64,000 nucleotides of DNA from Embleya sp040605455 (GCF_040605455.1 NZ_JBEXCV010000023.1:15726-79725); one strand, 5' to 3'. Numbered from the stretch's first letter, positions 7,028 to 16,579 are shown. Numbers and translations: made by a program. Notes: generated from the letters alone by a model not told the origin.

Positions 7028-9358
7028 ATGAAACCGACCGCCACCTCGCGGTACACCCGAGCCAGGGACGACCTGCTGGCCGACCCCGCCGGCCCCACCG
7101 GCGCGACCCGCCGGCAGGCGCTCGGCGCGCTGTCGGATCGCTGGCTGACCGAGCTGTACACCGGCGCGGGCGCGCCGACCGAGGGCGTGTGCCTGGTCGC
7201 GGTCGGCGGCTACGGCCGGCGCGAGCTGTCCCCGGGCAGCGACCTGGACCTGGTCCTGCTGCACGAGGGCCACGCCCGGATCACCGAACTCGCCGACGCG
7301 ATCTGGTATCCGGTGTGGGACGCGGGTATCGCCCTGGACCACTCGGTGCGCACTCCCGACGAGGCCCGCCGGGCCGCCGCCGAGGACCTGCGGGTGCAGA
7401 CCGGCCTGCTCGACATCCGCCACATCGCCGGCGATCCGGACCTCACGGCCGCGCTGCGCACGTCGATGTTCACCGCGTGGCGTGCGGCGGCGGTCAAGCG
7501 GCTGCCCGAACTGCTCGAGTCCTGCCGCGAACGCGCGCGGCGCCACGGCGAGGTCGCCTTCCTGCTCGAACCCGACCTCAAGGAGGCCCGCGGCGGCCTG
7601 CGCGACGCGACCGCGCTGCGGGCGATCTCGGCCTCGTGGATCGCGGACGCGCCGCACGAGGAGGTGGACACCGCGCGGGCCACGCTGCTCGACGTGCGCG
7701 ACGCACTGCACCTGGTCACCGGGCGGGGCGTGGATCGACTGCTGCTCCAGGAACAGGACGCGGTCGCCCAGCGGCTGGGCCTGCTGGACGCGGACACCCT
7801 GCTGCGCCGGGTCTCGGAGGCGGCCCGGGCGCTGGCCTACGCGTCCGACGTGACCTGGCGCGAGGTCCGCCGGGTGCTCGCGGCGCGCGAGGCAGGCGCG
7901 GGAGTACGCCGGCTGCGCCGGGCCCGCGCGGGGGCGTCCGCACGCACGCCGCTGGCCGAGGGCGTGGTCGAGTACGCGGGCGAGGCGGTACTCGCGCAGG
8001 CCGCGCAACCGGCCCGGGACCCGGTGCTGCTGCTGCGTGCCGCCGCGGCCGCCGCGCAGGCCGGCCTGCCGCTGTCCCGACACACCGTGGACCGGCTCGC
8101 GATCGAGTGCCCGCCGTTGGCCGATCCGTGGCCGCCGGCCGCCCGCGAGGCGTTCGTGTCGCTGCTCGGAGCCGGGCGGGACGTATTGCCGGTCTGGGAG
8201 GCGTTGGAATCCAAGCGGCTGATCACCGGGCTGTTGCCGGACTGGGACCGGGTGCGCTGTCGTCCGCAGCGCAACGCGGTACACCGCTTCACGGTCGACC
8301 GGCATCTGATCGAGACCGTGATCGAGGCCGCCGCGCACACCCGCCGGGTGGCCCGGCCGGACCTGCTCCTGGTGGCCGCGCTGCTGCACGACATCGGCAA
8401 GGGTTGGCCGGGCGATCACAGCGTGAGCGGCGAGGTGATCGCGCGCGAGGCCGCCGTGCGGATGGGCTTCGCCAAGAACGACGTGGACGTGCTGGGCACG
8501 CTGGTGCGTCACCACCTGCTCCTGGTGGACACCGCGACCCGGCGCGACCTGGACGATCCGACCACCGTGGCGGCGTTCGCCGAGGCGGTGGGCAGCGTGG
8601 AAACCCTCGATCTGCTCCACGCGCTCACCGAAGCCGACGCCGCCGCCACCGGACCCGCCGCGTGGAGCGAGTGGCGGGACGCCCTGGTCCGGGACCTCGC
8701 CGCCCGGACCAGGGCGGTGTTCGCCGGCCGACCCACCCCGATGGTGTCCGAGCGGATCGTCACCGCCGAGGTGTCCGGCGAACTTCCGGTGGTGCGGCTG
8801 GAACCGCTGCCCTTCGGCGCCGAGGTGACCATTGCCGCAGCGGACCGGGTCGGCCTGATGGCGCTGTCCGCGGGCGTCCTGGCGCTGCACCGCCTCACCG
8901 TGCGCTCGGCCGCGATCGACGTGGTCGAGGACCTGGGCGTCACGGTGTGGACAGTGGAGACCGAGTTCGGCCGGCTGCCCGACCCGGCCGCGCTGCGCGA
9001 GGACGTGCGCAAGGCCCTGGCCGGCGGCCTGGACGTGGCCGCCCGGCTGGCCAAGCGCGAGGCGGCCTACCCGCCCCGGCGCGGCACCACCCGGGCGCCC
9101 GCCCGGGTGGAGGTGATCGCGGACGCTTCGCAGAGCGCGACCGTCCTGGAGGTGCGCGCGCACGACAGCCCCGGGTTGCTGCACCGGATCGGCAAGGCGC
9201 TCGCCGACGCCCGGGTGAGTGTGCGTCAGGCGCGGGTCGGCACGCACGGCGCGGACGCGGTGGACGCCTTCTACGTGGTCGCCCCGAATGGACGCCCGCT
9301 GACCGCCGCCGACGCCCGGAGCCTGGCCAAGACGCTGGAGAAGGCGCTGGCGCCGTGA
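7028..9358 (+). CDS. glnD: PII nucleotidylyltransferase/deadenylylating enzyme GlnD
   Basis: Bifunctional enzyme that modifies and demodifies PII according to nitrogen status, 776 residues. Seen in order: nucleotidyltransferase motif VGGYGRRELSPGSDLD (about 58-74), a helical linker, an HD hydrolase domain (LLHDIGKG, about 452-460), and two C-terminal ACT domains (about 595-660 and 705-776, the second with HDSPGLLHRIG). In Streptomyces the enzyme adenylylates GlnK rather than uridylylating it. The ATG at 7028 follows GAGGGAG. A small coupled reading frame begins inside its stop codon. Confidence 0.95.
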   Translation: MKPTATSRYTRARDDLLADPAGPTGATRRQALGALSDRWLTELYTGAGAPTEGVCLVAVGGYGRRELSPGSDLDLVLLHEGHARITELADAIWYPVWDAGIALDHSVRTPDEARRAAAEDLRVQTGLLDIRHIAGDPDLTAALRTSMFTAWRAAAVKRLPELLESCRERARRHGEVAFLLEPDLKEARGGLRDATALRAISASWIADAPHEEVDTARATLLDVRDALHLVTGRGVDRLLLQEQDAVAQRLGLLDADTLLRRVSEAARALAYASDVTWREVRRVLAAREAGAGVRRLRRARAGASARTPLAEGVVEYAGEAVLAQAAQPARDPVLLLRAAAAAAQAGLPLSRHTVDRLAIECPPLADPWPPAAREAFVSLLGAGRDVLPVWEALESKRLITGLLPDWDRVRCRPQRNAVHRFTVDRHLIETVIEAAAHTRRVARPDLLLVAALLHDIGKGWPGDHSVSGEVIAREAAVRMGFAKNDVDVLGTLVRHHLLLVDTATRRDLDDPTTVAAFAEAVGSVETLDLLHALTEADAAATGPAAWSEWRDALVRDLAARTRAVFAGRPTPMVSERIVTAEVSGELPVVRLEPLPFGAEVTIAAADRVGLMALSAGVLALHRLTVRSAAIDVVEDLGVTVWTVETEFGRLPDPAALREDVRKALAGGLDVAARLAKREAAYPPRRGTTRAPARVEVIADASQSATVLEVRAHDSPGLLHRIGKALADARVSVRQARVGTHGADAVDAFYVVAPNGRPLTAADARSLAKTLEKALAP

Positions 9359-9582
9359 TCCGCGACCCCGGCGGCGTGATCCGGAGCACCCGCGCCGCGG
9401 TCCGAGACACTCGCGCCGGAATCGGCCAAGGTACTCGCGCGGGAAGCGACCGCGGCATCCGCGCCGGGATCGGCCACGGCACCCGCGCCCGAACCGGCGA
9501 GGGGGCGAACGGCGCCGGTCACGGCGTCCGCGGCGGAATCCCGGACGCGTGCCCCCGTCACGACCGCTCGGCGGGCGGTTAG
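9355..9582 (+). other. Arg/Gly-rich repetitive reading frame coupled to the glnD stop
   Basis: A GTG overlapping the glnD stop (GTGA) opens a 75-codon frame made of imperfect repeats (TRAGIGQGTRAG, RGIRAGIGHGTRA). DNA copies of a roughly 24-base unit, cggcatccgcgccgggatcggcc and variants, run from about 9375 to 9520. It may be a translated low-complexity peptide, or simply an intergenic repeat that happens to stay open. I recognise no family. Confidence 0.3.
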
Positions 9583-9627
9583 GCTGGGGCCGACACCACC
9601 CGTATCTGACGAAGGACCTCTGCCGAC

Positions 9628-11196
9628 GTGTTCGACACTCTCTCCGACCGCCTCGCAGCGACCTTCAAGAACCTTCGCGGCAAGGGGCGGCTTTCCGAAG
9701 CCGACATCGACGCCACCGCGCGCGAGATCCGCGTCGCCCTCCTGGAGGCCGACGTGGCACTCCCGGTGGTCCGCGAGTTCATCGGACGCGTCAAGGAGCG
9801 CGCCCGGGGCGCCGAGGTGTCGGGTGCGCTCAACCCGGCCCAGCAGATCGTCAAGATCGTCAACGAGGAACTCGTCGGGATCCTCGGTGGCGAGACCCGC
9901 CGGCTGCGCTTCGCCAAGACCGGCCCGACGGTGATCATGCTCGCCGGCCTCCAGGGCGCGGGCAAGACCACCCTGGCGGGCAAGCTGGGCAAGTGGCTCG
10001 CGGAGCAGAAGCACCAGCCGCTCCTGGTGGCCTGCGACCTCCAGCGCCCCAACGCGGTCAACCAGCTCTCCGTGGTCGCCCAGCGGGCCGGCGTCGCGGT
10101 CTACGCGCCCGAGCCCGGCAACGGCGTCGGCGACCCGGTCAAGGTCGCCCGCGACTCGATCGAGTTCGCCAAGACGAAGCAGTACGACGTGGTCGTGGTG
10201 GACACCGCCGGCCGCCTGGGCATCGACGCCGAGATGATGCAGCAGGCCGCGGACATCCGGGACGCGGTCAAGCCGGACGAGATCCTGTTCGTCGTCGACG
10301 CGATGATCGGTCAGGACGCGGTGGTCACCGCGCAGGCGTTCCTCGACGGCGTCGGCTTCGACGGCGTGGTGCTCTCCAAGCTCGACGGCGACGCGCGCGG
10401 CGGCGCGGCCCTGTCGGTCGCGTCGGTGACCGGCCGGCAGATCATGTTCGCCTCCAGCGGCGAGAAGCTCGACGAGTTCGATGCCTTCCACCCGGACCGG
10501 ATGGCCTCGCGCATCCTGGGCATGGGCGACATGCTCAGCCTGATCGAGATGGCCGAGGCCAAGTACGACCAGGACCTCGCGCTCAAGGCCGCCGAGAAGC
10601 TGCACGGCGGCGGCAACAACTTCACCCTGGAGGACTTCCTCCAGCAGATGGAGCAGGTCAAGAAGCTCGGCTCGATCTCGAAGCTGCTCGGCATGCTGCC
10701 CGGCATGGGCGCGATGAAGGAGCAGATCGACAACATCGACGACCGCGACCTGGACCGGGTCGCGGCCATCATCAAGTCGATGACGCCGGCCGAGCGGGCG
10801 GACGTGAAGATCCTCAACGGCTCGCGCCGGGCTCGGATCGCCAAGGGTGCCGGTACCGAGGTCAACGCGGTCAACAACCTGATCGAGCGGTTCGTCGAGG
10901 CCCGCAAGATGATGGGTCAGATGGCCAAGGGCGGCGGCATGCCGGGAATGCCCGGGATGCCGGGCATGGGTGGCGGCGCCGGCAAGAAGAAGGGCAAGGC
11001 GCCCAAGCAGGCCAAGGGCAAGCGCCAGTCGGGCAACCCGATGAAGCGCAAGCAGGAGGCGGCGGCCGAGGCGGCGCGGCGCGAGGAGCGCGCGGCGAAC
11101 CCGTTCGGCCTGCCGGCCGGCGGCGGCGCGGGCGGCGCGGCCGACTTCGAACTTCCCGATGAGTTCAAGAACTTCCTGCCGCCGGGCCAGAAGTAG
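9628..11196 (+). CDS. ffh: Signal recognition particle protein Ffh (SRP54)
   Basis: GTPase that binds signal sequences and 4.5S RNA and delivers ribosomes to FtsY; 522 residues. N domain about 1-95; G domain with G1 GLQGAGKTT (about 106), G3 DTAGR (about 191) and G4 SKLDGDARGG (about 247); M domain about 325-435 with methionine-rich helices (MLPGMGAMKEQ). The tail is longer than in E. coli, with PGMPGMPGM repeats and a Lys-rich stretch, as in other streptomycetes. The GTG at 9628 lies after GAAGGA. Confidence 0.97.
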   Translation: MFDTLSDRLAATFKNLRGKGRLSEADIDATAREIRVALLEADVALPVVREFIGRVKERARGAEVSGALNPAQQIVKIVNEELVGILGGETRRLRFAKTGPTVIMLAGLQGAGKTTLAGKLGKWLAEQKHQPLLVACDLQRPNAVNQLSVVAQRAGVAVYAPEPGNGVGDPVKVARDSIEFAKTKQYDVVVVDTAGRLGIDAEMMQQAADIRDAVKPDEILFVVDAMIGQDAVVTAQAFLDGVGFDGVVLSKLDGDARGGAALSVASVTGRQIMFASSGEKLDEFDAFHPDRMASRILGMGDMLSLIEMAEAKYDQDLALKAAEKLHGGGNNFTLEDFLQQMEQVKKLGSISKLLGMLPGMGAMKEQIDNIDDRDLDRVAAIIKSMTPAERADVKILNGSRRARIAKGAGTEVNAVNNLIERFVEARKMMGQMAKGGGMPGMPGMPGMGGGAGKKKGKAPKQAKGKRQSGNPMKRKQEAAAEAARREERAANPFGLPAGGGAGGAADFELPDEFKNFLPPGQK

Positions 11197-11216
11197 GCTC
11201 GGACGCGACGCGGGAC

Positions 11217-11247
11217 GACCGCACTCGGGGACGACCCGGGTGCGGTC
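11217..11247 (+). terminator. Terminator after ffh
   Basis: A 13-bp stem (11217-11229 with 11235-11247, one G-U wobble) and a five-base loop sit 20 bp past the ffh stop. They precede the ribosome site of the acetyltransferase gene. Confidence 0.65.
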
Positions 11248-11275
11248 GGATCACACGACGAAGGGACGCAGGCAG

Positions 11276-11839
11276 ATGACGGGGGTCGTGGATCTGTACA
11301 CCGTGCCCGGTGCTCACGTGGGCATCCGCGCGCCGCGGGAGTCGGACGCGACGGCGTCCGCGGAGGCCATCCGCCGCTCGGACCACATCGCGCGCTGGAA
11401 TCCGTCCGACCCGGACGACCTGCCGGACCTGATCCGCCGACAAAGCGACACCTTCCGCACGTTCCTGGTGGTGGATCTCGCCGACGCCGGCCTGGTCGGC
11501 CGGGTCAACGTCTCGAACATCGTGCGCTCGCGCTTTTGCAACGCCTCGCTCGGCTACGACGCGTACAAGCCGTACGCGGGCACCGGGCGGATGACCGAGG
11601 CGCTCGCCCTGGTGATCGATCGGGTGTTCGCGGCGGACGGCCTGGGGCTGCACCGGCTGGAGATCAACGTGCAGCCGGGCAACGAGGGTTCGATCGCGCT
11701 CGCGCGTCGGATGGGCTTTCGACACGAGGGCTTCACCCCGCGGATGCTCTTCCTCAACGACGCGTGGCGCGACCACGAGCGGTTCGCGCTGACCTCGGAG
11801 GAGTGGCCCGGGGCGGAGAAGACGATTCTTCCCTCGTAG
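11276..11839 (+). CDS. GNAT family N-acetyltransferase, RimJ/RimL type
   Basis: 187 residues with the GNAT fold of the ribosomal-protein acetyltransferase group. Seen are the acceptor-side segment (VGRVNVSNIVR), the CoA-binding stretch GYDAYKPYAGTGRMTEAL, where G-x-G-R-M replaces the usual R/Q-x-x-G-x-G/A, and the later block (LEINVQPGNEGSIALARRMGF) typical of RimJ-like enzymes. It could acetylate an N-terminal amine or a small molecule; the target cannot be read from sequence. The ATG at 11276 follows AAGGGA. It stands alone between the ffh terminator and the sulfatase. Confidence 0.88.
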   Translation: MTGVVDLYTVPGAHVGIRAPRESDATASAEAIRRSDHIARWNPSDPDDLPDLIRRQSDTFRTFLVVDLADAGLVGRVNVSNIVRSRFCNASLGYDAYKPYAGTGRMTEALALVIDRVFAADGLGLHRLEINVQPGNEGSIALARRMGFRHEGFTPRMLFLNDAWRDHERFALTSEEWPGAEKTILPS

Positions 11840-11865
11840 CGCCGGACATGGCAGGCTGCCCGGCC

Positions 11866-13584
11866 ATGACGTACGAGGTCGAGCCTGCCGTTCATCCCGA
11901 ACTCGCCGCCCATACCGCGCACTTCACCAAGCGCGTGTACACCGTGGCCGAGCACGTACACGTCGCCGTGGGCTGGTCCTCGGCCAACGCGACGGTGATC
12001 GAGGGCCCCGACGGCCTGGTGGTGGTCGACACCGGCAGCGGCGCGGACCTGGCCGCGGTGATCGAGGCGGAGTTGCGCCCGCACCTGGGCGACCCGCACG
12101 CGCCGGTCCGGGCCGTGGTGGTCACCCACCATCACCCCGACCATGTGAACGGGCTGAGCCACTGGGCCGCGACGCCGGATGTGGACGTGTACGCGCACCG
12201 GACGTTCCTGGCGAGTCTGACCGACCAGTCCGGTCCCGCGCTGCACATCATGGGCCTGCGTTCGGTGTACTCGCTCGGCAACCTGCTCGGCCCCTCGGAC
12301 ACCGAGGGCGTCAACGACGCGGTCGGCCCGCACGCGGGGGTGGGCACACCGTCGTTCGTGATGCCCACGGTGCTGGTGGGCGACGAGTTGGAGACCGAGG
12401 TGGCGGGCGTGCGGCTGCGCCTGTTCCACAACCCCGGCGAGACCGACGACGCGATCAGCGTGTACCTCCCGGACAGCGACGTGCTCCTGTGCGGCGACAC
12501 CATCCAGGGCCCGACCCTGCCGAACATCCATACCCTGCGCGGTTGTCGCTACCGCGATCCGATGCAGTGGGTGCGCAGCATCGACGCTCTGCGCGCGCAT
12601 CGGGCCGCGCACCTGATCCCCAGCCACGGACAGCCGGTGTCGGGAGCCGCGAAGGTGGCCGAGGTGCTGGCGGTGGAGCGGGACTGCATCCAGTACATCC
12701 ACGACCAGACGGTGCGTCGGATGAACGAGGGGCTGACCCCGGACGAGTTGGCCGAGACCGTCGAACTGCCCGAACACCTGGCCTCGTACGCGCCTTACGC
12801 GCGGGAGTACTACGGCACGGTCAAGCACACCGTGCGGCAGATCTTCTTCGGTTACCTGGGTTGGTTCGGCGGCGACCCGGTGGACCTGGACCCGCTGCCC
12901 CGGGCCGAATACGCGCGCCGGACGGTGGAGTTGATGGGCGGCCGGGAACCGGTGCTGGACGCGGCGACGCGGGCGTACGCGGCGGGCGAGTACCAGTGGG
13001 CGGCCGAGTTGGCCACGCACCTGACCCGGATCGACCGCGAGGACGCGGACGCGCGCTCGGTCAAGGCCGCCGCTTTTCGCCGGCTGGGCTACGCGCAGCT
13101 CAACATCAACTGGCGAAACTGGTACCTGACCAGCGCGGACGAGTTGGAGGACCGGATCCAGCCGATCCTGCCGCTGATCAACTTCGCGGCGGTCTTCGCG
13201 CCCAGGGATCTGGTCGCCCGGATCCCGGCGGCGTGGCTGATCGAGTTGTACACGACCCGGTTGCGGGCCGAGGAGGCGCTGGACGTGGACGCCGTGCTGG
13301 GCTGGCGGGTGCTCGGCGGTGTGTACGGCGAGGAGGAGGTCGCCCTGCACATCCACCGCGGCGTGGCCCGCTTCCTGCGCGAGATCCCGTCGGACGCCGA
13401 GGTGGTCCTCGAACTCCCGCGCGAAACCGTGGAATCGCTCCACCTGGGTCGCACCGACCTGCGCGGCGCCCTGGCCGGCGAGGACGCCCGGACCGTGCGT
13501 GGCACAGCCGAACGGGCGGTGACCCTGCTGGATCTCTTCGACCCGGCACAACCGAAGAAGCCCACCGAACTCACGCTGCGCTGA
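11866..13584 (+). CDS. Alkyl sulfatase / metallo-beta-lactamase fold hydrolase (SdsA1-like)
   Basis: 572 residues with the three-domain layout of linear alkylsulfatases. An N-terminal metallo-beta-lactamase domain carries the metal motif THHHPDHVNG (about residues 86-95) and a later LCGDTIQG. An alkylsulfatase dimerisation domain follows (region YYGTVKHTVRQIFFGYLGWF to about NINWRNWYL), then a C-terminal SCP2-like domain (about 460-560). Such enzymes release sulfate from primary alkyl sulfates such as SDS; the physiological substrate here is unknown. No secretion signal is visible. I chose the ATG at 11866 because CAGGCT ends eight bases before it, a leaderless arrangement. The ATG at 11848 is the alternative. 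Confidence 0.85.
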   Translation: MTYEVEPAVHPELAAHTAHFTKRVYTVAEHVHVAVGWSSANATVIEGPDGLVVVDTGSGADLAAVIEAELRPHLGDPHAPVRAVVVTHHHPDHVNGLSHWAATPDVDVYAHRTFLASLTDQSGPALHIMGLRSVYSLGNLLGPSDTEGVNDAVGPHAGVGTPSFVMPTVLVGDELETEVAGVRLRLFHNPGETDDAISVYLPDSDVLLCGDTIQGPTLPNIHTLRGCRYRDPMQWVRSIDALRAHRAAHLIPSHGQPVSGAAKVAEVLAVERDCIQYIHDQTVRRMNEGLTPDELAETVELPEHLASYAPYAREYYGTVKHTVRQIFFGYLGWFGGDPVDLDPLPRAEYARRTVELMGGREPVLDAATRAYAAGEYQWAAELATHLTRIDREDADARSVKAAAFRRLGYAQLNINWRNWYLTSADELEDRIQPILPLINFAAVFAPRDLVARIPAAWLIELYTTRLRAEEALDVDAVLGWRVLGGVYGEEEVALHIHRGVARFLREIPSDAEVVLELPRETVESLHLGRTDLRGALAGEDARTVRGTAERAVTLLDLFDPAQPKKPTELTLR

Positions 13585-13602
13585 GTTCGCCGACCGCCGG
13601 CT

Positions 13603-13629
13603 CGCGGCACCCGGGTTTCGGGTGCCGCG
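13603..13629 (+). terminator. Terminator after the alkyl sulfatase gene
   Basis: A perfect 11-bp stem (13603-13613 with 13619-13629) and a five-base loop lie about 20 bp past the stop. Confidence 0.7.
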
Positions 13630-13654
13630 GTGTGGCTGCGGAGCGGTGCCGACC

Positions 13655-13786
13655 GTGGCGCTCGCACCGGTCGCGCTGACCCGGGCCAACCTCAAGCAGG
13701 TGCTGCCCACGCTCACCGGCCTGGACGTGCGCGAGGTGTGCACGGTCGAACTGGCGTCCGCGTGCGCCCTGCTCGGGCTCGGCTGA
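13655..13786 (+). pseudogene. Possible relic: C-terminal tail of a sugar-binding ABC lipoprotein
   Basis: A 43-codon stretch from the GTG at 13655 reads VALAPVALTRANLKQVLP and ends VCTVELASACALLGLG before TGA. It resembles the last ~40 residues of XylF-type sugar-binding proteins of actinomycetes (LTPVxVTKxN... followed by ...ICTxxYAxACxxAGI). No ribosome site, signal peptide or upstream part of such a gene exists here. I read it as a decayed 3' fragment, recognised from memory of the family, so confidence is low. Relatives would usually sit beside a sugar permease and ATPase, absent here. Confidence 0.35.
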
Positions 13787-13900
13787 CGGCGTCGCGGATT
13801 GCGGGCGCGGGATACCGGGTGCGGGTTGTGCGGCGCGGGCGGTTGCCCGGTGCCGCATGCAGCCAAGGCAGGCAATACAACATCACGATAAAATTCGTGC

Positions 13901-14803
13901 ATGAAGGCGACGGTACGACAGCTCGAATACCTGGTGACGGTGGTCGACACGGGGTCGTTCACCCGGGCCGCCGAACTGCTGCACGTCACCCAACCCGCGC
14001 TGTCGCACCAGATCCGGGCCCTGGAACAAGCCGTCGGCGGCGCGCTGCTCGAACGCCTGCCCCGCGCGATCCGGCTCACCCCGATGGGCCGCGCCGTACT
14101 GCCGCATGCCCGGGCGACCCTCGCCGACACCGAGCGCCTGCACGCGGCGGCGCAATGCGTGGCCGGGCTGGCCGGCGGCGAATTGGAGATCGCCACGGTC
14201 TACTCGGTGAGCCTGGGCATCCTGCCGCCCGTGCTCCGCGCCTGGCGACGCCGGCAGCCGGGCGTGCGGATCCGGCTGCGCGAGTACGCGCACACCGACG
14301 AACTCCGGGCCGCGATGGCGGCGGGCCGGGCCGACCTGGCCATCGGCCCGACGCCCGAGTCCTGGCCCGGGCCGGTACGCGACCTGGGCGTCGAGGAGTT
14401 CGTCGTGGTGCTCGCCGCCGACGATCCGGCGGCGATCGACGCCGACGGCACCATCGCGCTCGCGGCGCTCGCCGGCCGCTCCTGGGTGCACTTCGCCCCG
14501 GGCAACGGCCTGGCCGAGCTGCTCGACCGGGTCTGTGGTGCGGCCGGCTTCCACCCGGCGGTCGCCGTCCGCGCCGAACAGACCGCCGCCGCACCGCTGT
14601 TGGCCGCCGCCGGACTGGGTCCGACGCTGGTTCCGGCGGACATCGTGCAGCCCGGCTTCGACGGCGTCCTGCTGCGCCCGGACCCACCCGTGCGCCGAGT
14701 CCTCACCGCCTACACCCGCACCCGCCCCGACCCGCTCACCACATCCTTCGCCGACCTCCTGGCCGAACACGCCTTCGGCCGCCGCCCGGAACGGTCGGCC
14801 TGA
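13901..14803 (+). CDS. LysR-family transcriptional regulator
   Basis: 300 residues, normal length for LysR proteins. The N-terminal winged helix-turn-helix (residues 1-60) contains TRAAELLHVTQPALSHQIRA. The effector domain (about 90-295) starts at ELEIATVYSVSLGILPP. No divergent target gene is adjacent, so its regulon is unclear. The ATG at 13901 has no ribosome site; TAAAAT (13889-13894) ends six bases before it, which fits a leaderless transcript. Confidence 0.93.
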   Translation: MKATVRQLEYLVTVVDTGSFTRAAELLHVTQPALSHQIRALEQAVGGALLERLPRAIRLTPMGRAVLPHARATLADTERLHAAAQCVAGLAGGELEIATVYSVSLGILPPVLRAWRRRQPGVRIRLREYAHTDELRAAMAAGRADLAIGPTPESWPGPVRDLGVEEFVVVLAADDPAAIDADGTIALAALAGRSWVHFAPGNGLAELLDRVCGAAGFHPAVAVRAEQTAAAPLLAAAGLGPTLVPADIVQPGFDGVLLRPDPPVRRVLTAYTRTRPDPLTTSFADLLAEHAFGRRPERSA

Positions 14804-14818
14804 CGGACGACCGAACGC

Positions 14819-14851
14819 GAGTGCCCCGCCGATCGACTCGGCGGGGCACTC
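14819..14851. terminator. Bidirectional terminator between the LysR gene and proS
   Basis: A perfect 14-bp inverted repeat (14819-14832 with 14838-14851) and a five-base loop lie between two converging genes. It can serve both strands. Confidence 0.8.
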
Positions 14852-14872
14852 GGCGGGGAGCCGGAAGCGAGG

Positions 14873-16579
14873 TCAGCTCGCGTCGAGGACCAGCTTGCGC
14901 ACGTATTCGACCGCCTCGGCGACCGGGACCAGCGCCTTCTCGCCGCTCGCCCGGGAGACGATCTCCACGTTGCCCTCGGCCAGGCTGCGGGCGCCGACGG
15001 TGACCCGGAACGGGATGCCGACCAGCTCGATGTCCTTGAACTTCACCCCGGGACGCTCGGCGCGGTCGTCCAGGATCGTGTCCACCCGCTGCCGGAGCAG
15101 TTCGGTGTGGATCTCCTCGGCCGTGGTGCGCGACTTCTCGTCGTCCACGTCGAGAAGCGCGACCGCGACCTCGAACGGCGCCACCGCGATCGGCCAGACG
15201 ATGCCGTTCTTGTCGTGGTGCGTCTCCACGACCGCGGCCATCGCGCGCTCGACGCCGATGCCGTAGCTGCCCATGATCGGGGTGACCCGCTCGCCGTCCG
15301 CGCCCAGCACGTTCACGCCGAGAGCCTCGGTGTACTTGTAGCCGAGCTTGAAGATGTGACCGATCTCGACGGTCTGCTCGACCTCCAGGCCGGTGCCGCA
15401 CGTGGGACACGGCTCGCCGGCCACCACCTCGCGCAGGTCGGCCCAGGTGCCCACGGCGATGTCCCGCTCGACGTCCACGCCACGCACGTGCACCTTGTCG
15501 ACGTTGGCGCCGGTGACCATGTCCCGACGACCGCGCAGCGCCTGGTCGGCCAGGATCGGCAGGTCGCGCACGCCGACCCCGCCCAGGCTGCCCGGGTAGG
15601 CGCCGAGCGCGGCCTTGATCTCGTCCGGGGTGGCCGGGCGCACGTCGGTGGAGCCGGTGGTGTCGATCAGCTTCTGCTCGACCAGCGCGTGGTCGCCGCG
15701 CAGCAGGGCCAGGGTGAGCTGCCCGCCGACCATGTAGACCAGCGTCTTGATCTGCCGGTCGGCCGGCACGCCGTGCGCCTTGGTCAGGTTCTCGATGGTC
15801 TTGATGCCGGGGGTGTCGAACCGCTCCGGCGCGTCGAGTCCGGCGCCGTCCTCGATCGCCGCGAGCCGCGATGTGGCCTTCTCGACGTTGGCCGCGTAGT
15901 CGCACTTCGGGCAGTGCACGACGAGGTCCTCGCCGGCCGCCGACGGGCACATGAACTCGGTCGAGCCGCTGCCGCCCATGGTGCCGCTGGACGCCTGCAC
16001 GGCGATCGCCGGGATGCCCAGGCGCTGGAAGATCCGCACGTACGCCTGCCGGTGCGCCTCGAACGAGCGGTCCAGCCCCTCGGCGTCCAGGTCGAAGCTG
16101 TAGGAGTCCTTCATGGTGAACTCGCGCACCCGGATCAGGCCGCTCTTGGGCCGCGGCTCGTCGCGGAACTTGGTCTGGAACTGGTACCAGGTCTGCGGCA
16201 GGTCGCGGTAGGAGCTGAGCTCGTGCGCGAGGGTGGTGAAGATCTCCTCGTGCGTCATGCCCAGCGCGAGGTCCGAGCCCTTGCGGTCCTTGAGCCGGAA
16301 CATCTCGTCGCCCATGACTTCCCAGCGACCGCTCTTGTGCCAGATCTCGGCCGGGTGCATGGTCGGCAGGATCATTTCCTGCGAGCCGATCCGGTTCATC
16401 TCCTCGCGGATGATCGCGACGACCTTCGCGCGCACCCGTACCGCGAGCGGCAGCAGCGAGTAGTGGCCGGCCATCAGCTGCCGGATGTACCCCGCGCGCA
16501 CGAGCAGACGGTGGCTGACCGCGTCGGCGTCGGCGGGGTCCTGGCGGAGGGTGGGTACGTACAGTTCGGACCAACGCAT
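14873..16579 (-). CDS. proS: Prolyl-tRNA synthetase, bacterial type with editing domain
   Basis: Class II synthetase charging tRNA-Pro, 568 residues. Seen are the N-terminal catalytic part (MRWSELYVPTLRQDPADADA; motif 2 region around RDLPQTWYQFQTKFRDEPRP), then the inserted YbaK-like editing domain (about 225-400, with KTLVYMVGGQLTLALLRGDH) and motif 3 near GSYGIGVERAMAA, followed by the anticodon-binding domain. The insert marks it as the long bacterial form that clears mischarged alanine. The ATG at 16579 is the family start. It is monocistronic on the minus strand. Confidence 0.97.
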   Translation of the reverse strand: MRWSELYVPTLRQDPADADAVSHRLLVRAGYIRQLMAGHYSLLPLAVRVRAKVVAIIREEMNRIGSQEMILPTMHPAEIWHKSGRWEVMGDEMFRLKDRKGSDLALGMTHEEIFTTLAHELSSYRDLPQTWYQFQTKFRDEPRPKSGLIRVREFTMKDSYSFDLDAEGLDRSFEAHRQAYVRIFQRLGIPAIAVQASSGTMGGSGSTEFMCPSAAGEDLVVHCPKCDYAANVEKATSRLAAIEDGAGLDAPERFDTPGIKTIENLTKAHGVPADRQIKTLVYMVGGQLTLALLRGDHALVEQKLIDTTGSTDVRPATPDEIKAALGAYPGSLGGVGVRDLPILADQALRGRRDMVTGANVDKVHVRGVDVERDIAVGTWADLREVVAGEPCPTCGTGLEVEQTVEIGHIFKLGYKYTEALGVNVLGADGERVTPIMGSYGIGVERAMAAVVETHHDKNGIVWPIAVAPFEVAVALLDVDDEKSRTTAEEIHTELLRQRVDTILDDRAERPGVKFKDIELVGIPFRVTVGARSLAEGNVEIVSRASGEKALVPVAEAVEYVRKLVLDAS

